From contig JAVTVY010057082.1 in the NCBI GenBank assembly GCA_036873755.1, positions 229,594 to 293,593 of the forward strand: a DNA stretch of 64,000 nucleotides, written 5' to 3'. This DNA is from Hanleya hanleyi. Taxonomy: Eukaryota; Mollusca; Polyplacophora; Lepidopleurida; Hanleyidae. Every line of letters starts with the position of its first letter. Position 1 is the first letter of the stretch. The translations under genes and the position numbers were made by a program. Shown one piece after another: positions 42,401 through 48,400 of the stretch. The notes beneath the pieces are model-generated. The model worked only from the letters and a program-made list of their open reading frames with translations. It ran no database searches and was not told the origin of the DNA.

Positions 42401-45400
42401 CAATCTTTGGAGGTTTGCGAAGTTATGTGTTACACCATCAGCTTGACAAGGCTCATTTGTTACAATACCAGGACACATTACCTCTCCAGGCTTAACACTT
42501 GTCACTGGTGTTGAACTCGTTACTGGAATCGGCTCAGATAATTCTGGGAAACTAGCGGGAATCGAATTCACAGATTCACAGATGAATGACTTTTTGCAGG
42601 GGAATGATTGACCACTCTTCACTGGTGTTGAACTGGTTACTGGAGTCGATTCTGCTAATGCCCGTTCTAAAATGGAGCCATAATTAACAGATTCCTGTGC
42701 TAACTTGTTCTCGATTGATGATTCAACAATATTCCCTGTTGTTGAGCTGGTCTCTGGAAAATGTTCAGGTAACTCTGATTCTGAAACAGGGCAAAAATCA
42801 ACTGACTCAAAGAGAGAGGAGCTCTCACTGGTGAACGATTCTTTTGGCACCCAGAAACCTAGAGATTGCTTGTCAGAATCTGTGGAAATGAAGAAAGAGT
42901 CCAGAGTACCACCTAGGACATCCTCTGAAGTCTCAGACAAATTCTGTGTCTCAATGATGGGAGGGGTGCTTGTTGCTGAATATGGATCAATAGGTAGAAT
43001 ATGTATCCGACCCGGTTGTTGAACATTGGGTGATGATAAGGGGACAAAAAATGGACTTTGTGTCCGGGTCATTTGCAGGATATTAGAAGACGATGATGGA
43101 TCAACAGATGAACTTGGTATCCGACCCACTTGCAGGATATTGGATGAAGAAGTTGGGTCAACTGATGAACTATGTATCCGACGAGCTTGCAAGATATTGG
43201 TTGATGATGATGGATCAACAGATGAGCTTTGTATCCGACCCACTGGTAATATATTAATTGCTGAAGATGGGTCAACAGATGAACTTTGTATCCTACTCAA
43301 TTTCAGAATATTGGATGAAGAAGTTGGGTCAACTGATAAACTATGTATCCGACGAGCTTGCAAGATATTGGTTGATGATGATGGATCAACAGATGAGCTT
43401 TGTATCCGACCCACTGATAAAATGTTCATTGCTGAAGATGAGTCAACAGAAGAACTTGGTATCTGACCAAATTGCAAGATATTGGTTGCTGATGATGGAT
43501 CAACAGATGAGCTTTGTATCCTACTCAATTTCAGAATATTGGATGAAAAAGTTGGGTCAACTGATGAACTATGTATCTGACGAGCTTGCATGATATTGGT
43601 TGATGAAGATGGATCAACAGATGAACTATGTATCCGACCCAGTTGCAACATATCGGAAGACGACACTGGATCAATGGATAAATTTTTGGTCTGACCTACT
43701 TGCAGGATATTGGTTAATGATGATGGATCAACTGTTGAGCTTTGTGTCTGATTCACATGCAGGATATTAGTTGATGATGATGGGTCAACTGATGAGCTTG
43801 GTATCCGACTCACTTGTAAGAAACTCATAGCTGAAGACGGATCAACTGATGAGCTTCGCGTCTGACCCACTTGAATGATATTGGTTGATGAAGATGGGTC
43901 ACGGTCGTTTCGATGATGGGGAGTCGAAACAACTTCTGAACCTCTTGGTTTGAAACAGTTTACTTCCTCAGAAGATCTGCTCATTCCTCTGGAACTACTG
44001 GTCAAACTTGCCAGAGAAATTTCTCCGGAGTCTTTCAGTAAGATCTGTCCCCCAAATTCCTCCTCTAGTACTCTACGTGCTGAAGCTGCTGTGTCTGACA
44101 GTGAGTGTTCTTCAACTGGGAATCCTGAGTGGACAATTTTTGGTTGAGAACTTCCACCAAACTGAGGCTCAATAGGGTTGCCTGAAGAGTCTGGGACCAG
44201 GGACAGAGATATGTCATCCCAGTCAGATCCTTCAGGATCCTCCTGCCTGTTGATGACCAACGTGTTCCTGAAATCAGCTTTATTAATCTTACTGGTCGAC
44301 ATCCTATGAATTACTAATGAACTGCTTCTAATGAGCTTCTCTACCTCTGGATCCTTATTCAGTGCTTCGACTTCGGAATCGCTCAATGCTCGGTCATCTG
44401 ATTCATGCTCGTGCTCGACATTTATTTCAGAAAGGCTCGAGCTTCTCCGTGCCTCCAAAGACCTGTGCCTGGAGAGACTACTTCTCTTTTTACTGAGGAA
44501 CCTTTCTACTCTTTTGAGTTCATCGGTGAGGTCAGTTACAGAATCATCTGTGTGGAGATCGCAAACTGTACTCACTCTGTACTCGGAGGCTCTCCTCACA
44601 GCTCCACTGCCCAGAGAGGTCAGCGATCGGAAGGAGAGGAGACCAGTGTTCTGGATATGCGAGGAAACGGGTACATCCACGCTTCCTTCATCCTCAATCC
44701 CAGATGATGACCAGTCCTCGGAGTACATCTTCATGGGTCGGTTCAACTGTGTCCGTGATGTGATCCGTGAAGATACCGTCTTATTCACATCTGCAATAAA
44801 AAGATGGAATGGCAGTTTGAGCAGGTGAAATGCAAGGGTTTCAGAATATTTTCCGTTTTATGTTCTTTGTGGGTTAGCTAATGTTGGAACTATCAACCTG
44901 TCTTCTTGTTTTATTGAAAGTATTTTGTCTCCTAGTAGCTTTAGAAAAGTACTTCACAGTTGGTATCTCAAGCCCAGCCAATTTCAGAAAATAAATCTGC
45001 ATCGCTTATCTGCCTTTGTTTGACGCTGGTTTGTAATGTTACATCAGACCACCTGGCCGGATGTCAATACTTGCCATGTTCAGTCTCCGAGAGGCTGAGA
45101 TGACGTGATATCACAATCAAGGAAAGATAAGCGATGATTATTTGCAAATCAAAATTCAGCTGGGCTTGGAGTACCAACTTTTAAATAGTTTCTAGCAGAC
45201 AAATTAAACCAAGCAGAGCAGAAAGACATATTTCTATCATTATTCAATCTACATAAAATATTTAAAGGATTTTTATCAATATTTTTTTCTTCTGGAATAT
45301 GTCAGAAGAGTTAGTACTTAACTAAGAAATTTTTTAAAAAAAATTTCCTTGTCCCCTGTGGGCGTATTTAAGCCTTTTTAATTGAAGACCTGTAGCTCAA

Positions 45401-48400
45401 TTTCCGCCAGTTAACCCGTTAATGAGCTTAGGCGTCACGTGACCTTGTGACGTCAGACAGGCGACCGTCTCCTGCGGGCAGCTGTCTGAGCTATATATTA
45501 AGCTGTGGATTTGCGATTACTCCATCGCGTATATCGCTGTATAATTAATCGAAAACGATTCGAAACCATGGAGGAATATGCCAGTGATGATGATCTATAT
45601 ACAGAGGACATAAATGGACATCTTGACGTTCTGCCGTATCAGTTTGAACCCGTACCAAACGACCGAAATGAGGTGGAACAGAGGGACAGCGAATCTGAAG
45701 CAGATGAACCGTCCCACACGGAACAAGGTCGACTTGTAAACACATACTGGTATGTTATTTATTATCTATGCCGGACGTTATATATAGACCCCCTATGCAT
45801 AGAATGAATAAATATTTAGACAATGATCAAAATAATTTGTTAGTTCAGGCCTACCTGGTGAAATGGCAACACTGAGACGTTCGCCAATTTTGGAGTTTTC
45901 TCTTTCGTTCAGGTCAGTTTGAAAGCACGACGTTAGATATCATTTACCAAAAAGATTTAGTTCATTTTTTTTTACTTCTGGCAAATCTGTGTTCAATAAA
46001 TTATTTCCAGTAGGAATATGCCGTCCTTCTAGCGTAATTGATAGGAAAGAACAAATTGCGACTTTCTAGCTGTCCTGCTCCCGACTTTTCGCAGATACAT
46101 GGGGGGGGGGGCAATTTCTCGCACAACGGGTGTTGGTGACATTATCAGATAGCTCACCTGCATGCAAACAGTCTAGTAAATTCATGTCACGAGAGATATT
46201 TAGCTCACGTAAACGGTCATATTTTATATGAGTAAATGTCAACCGTATGATAACAATAGTATTATACTATGTGAGAAATATTTAATAGGACAGGATTAGG
46301 CTTGTGGAGATGGCTGGATTAATTAACAAGGTGGGCTTCAAGGCACGGTGGGGTTCCTGGATCAGTAGATCATATACGCGCTGGGGATGAATATATACTG
46401 CTTATTATTATTTATAAATTATTTATTTTAATATCTAGCAATGCAAAAGATCTTAAATTAACGAAGAAATGTACCGTGAAAGTTAAATAAAACATTGAGT
46501 TGATGGGCCACGAAATCCGTATGGGAAGCAGCCCTTAAACTACAATTTCAATCAATCAATATACTGCTTATTTATTTATTGATGTCATTGACTTGAGAAC
46601 GATACCTGTATCAAAACGTCGTCCCGAATAAACTAGAAGTTGTTATCCATAAGAAATTTGTTTATTTATCTACTTCCCAACTTCTAAATGCCACTAAAAG
46701 AAATCTCTCCCAATATGTAATCCATACTAAATTGCTACCTGTCATTAGCGAGCTCTCGCGTCTGTGACATCACAGATTGGCGGCCTTGCTTTCATTCCAC
46801 AAATATGCATATCTGACTGGGAGCTAAATAGAGCTGCCAAAAAGGCTTAAATACGCCCGCAGGGGACAAGGAAATTTAAAAAAAAAAATTCTTAGTTAAG
46901 TACTAACTCTTCTGACACATATTCCAGAGAAAAAAATATATTGATAAAAATCCTTTAATAAAATCTAAAAACCTTTACATTTCACCTTTAATGCACAAGT
47001 AGAATATACATGAAACTGATTCAACATCATAGCATTACAACGCATCCCAAAAGTTGCAAAATATCAAGCAAAATATTACAATGTATTTGTTTTCCACCAG
47101 AGCATTTTGTCAATAATGTCAAAATGACAGAATGCAGACAAACTTGGGTTTCAGATCTTGTATTCTGAAAAGTTTAAACAGCATCAGATTGAATATTAGC
47201 AGGCTTCCTACCCTTTGTGAAAGACAAAATTCCAGGACTTTTTTAGGTCCATACACCCTTTTTCCAGGACCTTTTTAACTGAATTTTCCTGGATATTTTT
47301 TTACATCTTTTACCACCTTCATTCAGTAAATTCAAGAATGTACATTAGCGGTCAGTTATACAAGAGCTGTTGCCCCTGTATGATCATTTGTTAAAACTCG
47401 CAACTGTCCATATATTATCAGCTTTGACATCATTGCCACATGTGAAGTGCTGAACATATCCAACACTGGCAACACATAACGACCTACGATCATGAGCTTG
47501 ATGAGGCAAGTAATTAATTGTGGTAGATATTTTGAGGAGAAAGACAAGAACTTTTCCAGGACTCTTTACAAATATTGTCAGAATTCAAGGCTTTCCAGGT
47601 CCTGGAATATATTTTCTCACAATTCAAGGAAATCCAGGAAATCCAGGGCCCTTATGACCCCTGTATAAGGCATGGTTGGGGTCAATCATAGGGTTTTTTT
47701 CTCCTAATGAAGCTGATTTCAATATGACAGGCATAAGCGTAGTGACGTTTTCGATGACTGGGACAAGATTTATGTGACAGGACTGTCAAGGGCATCTTAT
47801 GATGAAGGATGGGGTACAGTTTGACAAATCCTGAAATCAGTATCAAATTAGTATCACGAATAAGTATAGTGAAAGTGTGGACCTGTTATGTATATAGCCC
47901 AGCATGGGGCTAACATATAACATCACGAGTGAGTGAGTGAGTGAGTATGAATTTAACATTGCTTTCAACACTCTTTCAGTCATATGACGTCTGGGTCCTA
48001 TTACTTTTCACACCAGGTACCTTAGCAGGGGTCAGAGTGCCACTCAGTAAAAATATAGTAGAAAATATAGGAGAAATATAGGAAATTTTCTCAGAATATA
48101 GGCGTATATAGGAGAATTCTTACACAGTATAGGAGGGCTACTATCCCAGCACTTCAGGTGAGGATCCAGGGGCTGCATAGGCCCCGGAAGCTCTGAGATT
48201 CTAGACAGCTGCAGACGTGCTCTGGCCAATTTTTAAGGAATAAAACCGCAAACAGACAAAGCAAGAGTGACAGCGAGGTGGAAACGGATTATTTTCAGTT
48301 AGCTTTTGCAAAAAATATAGGAGGTTTTGAGCAAATATATGAAAATATAAGGAAAATCTTAAAAATTTAAAAAAAATATATCTAGGATATATAAGAACAC

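Larger units (their letters stand above)
44823..46990. mobile_element. Composite inverted-repeat element in the first coding intron, carrying a plus-strand exon
   Basis: Ends are inverted copies of AGGTGAAATG(C/T)AA (44823 onward, and reverse complement ending about 46987). Inside, 45262-45390 and 46826-46955 are ~125-bp imperfect inverted repeats including TTCCTTGTCCCCTG. The left part (44823-45265) matches the MITE at 17431-17876, so the structure looks chimeric: a MITE joined to a larger element. Between the arms lie a TATA/CRE-like promoter segment and a first exon (separate entries). No transposase frame is visible. Confidence 0.7.

Noticed and set aside
30148..44828. Many plus-strand frames (for example 31755-32129, 40449-40880, 43026-43466, 44331-44828) and minus-strand frames in other phases
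   Set aside because: Shadows of the giant exon; composition mirrors the repeats and no splice sites support them.
45750..46860. Further exons of the P2X7-like gene
   Set aside because: I looked for the Cys-rich continuation after the phase-2 donor and found no plausible exon before the right arm of the element.
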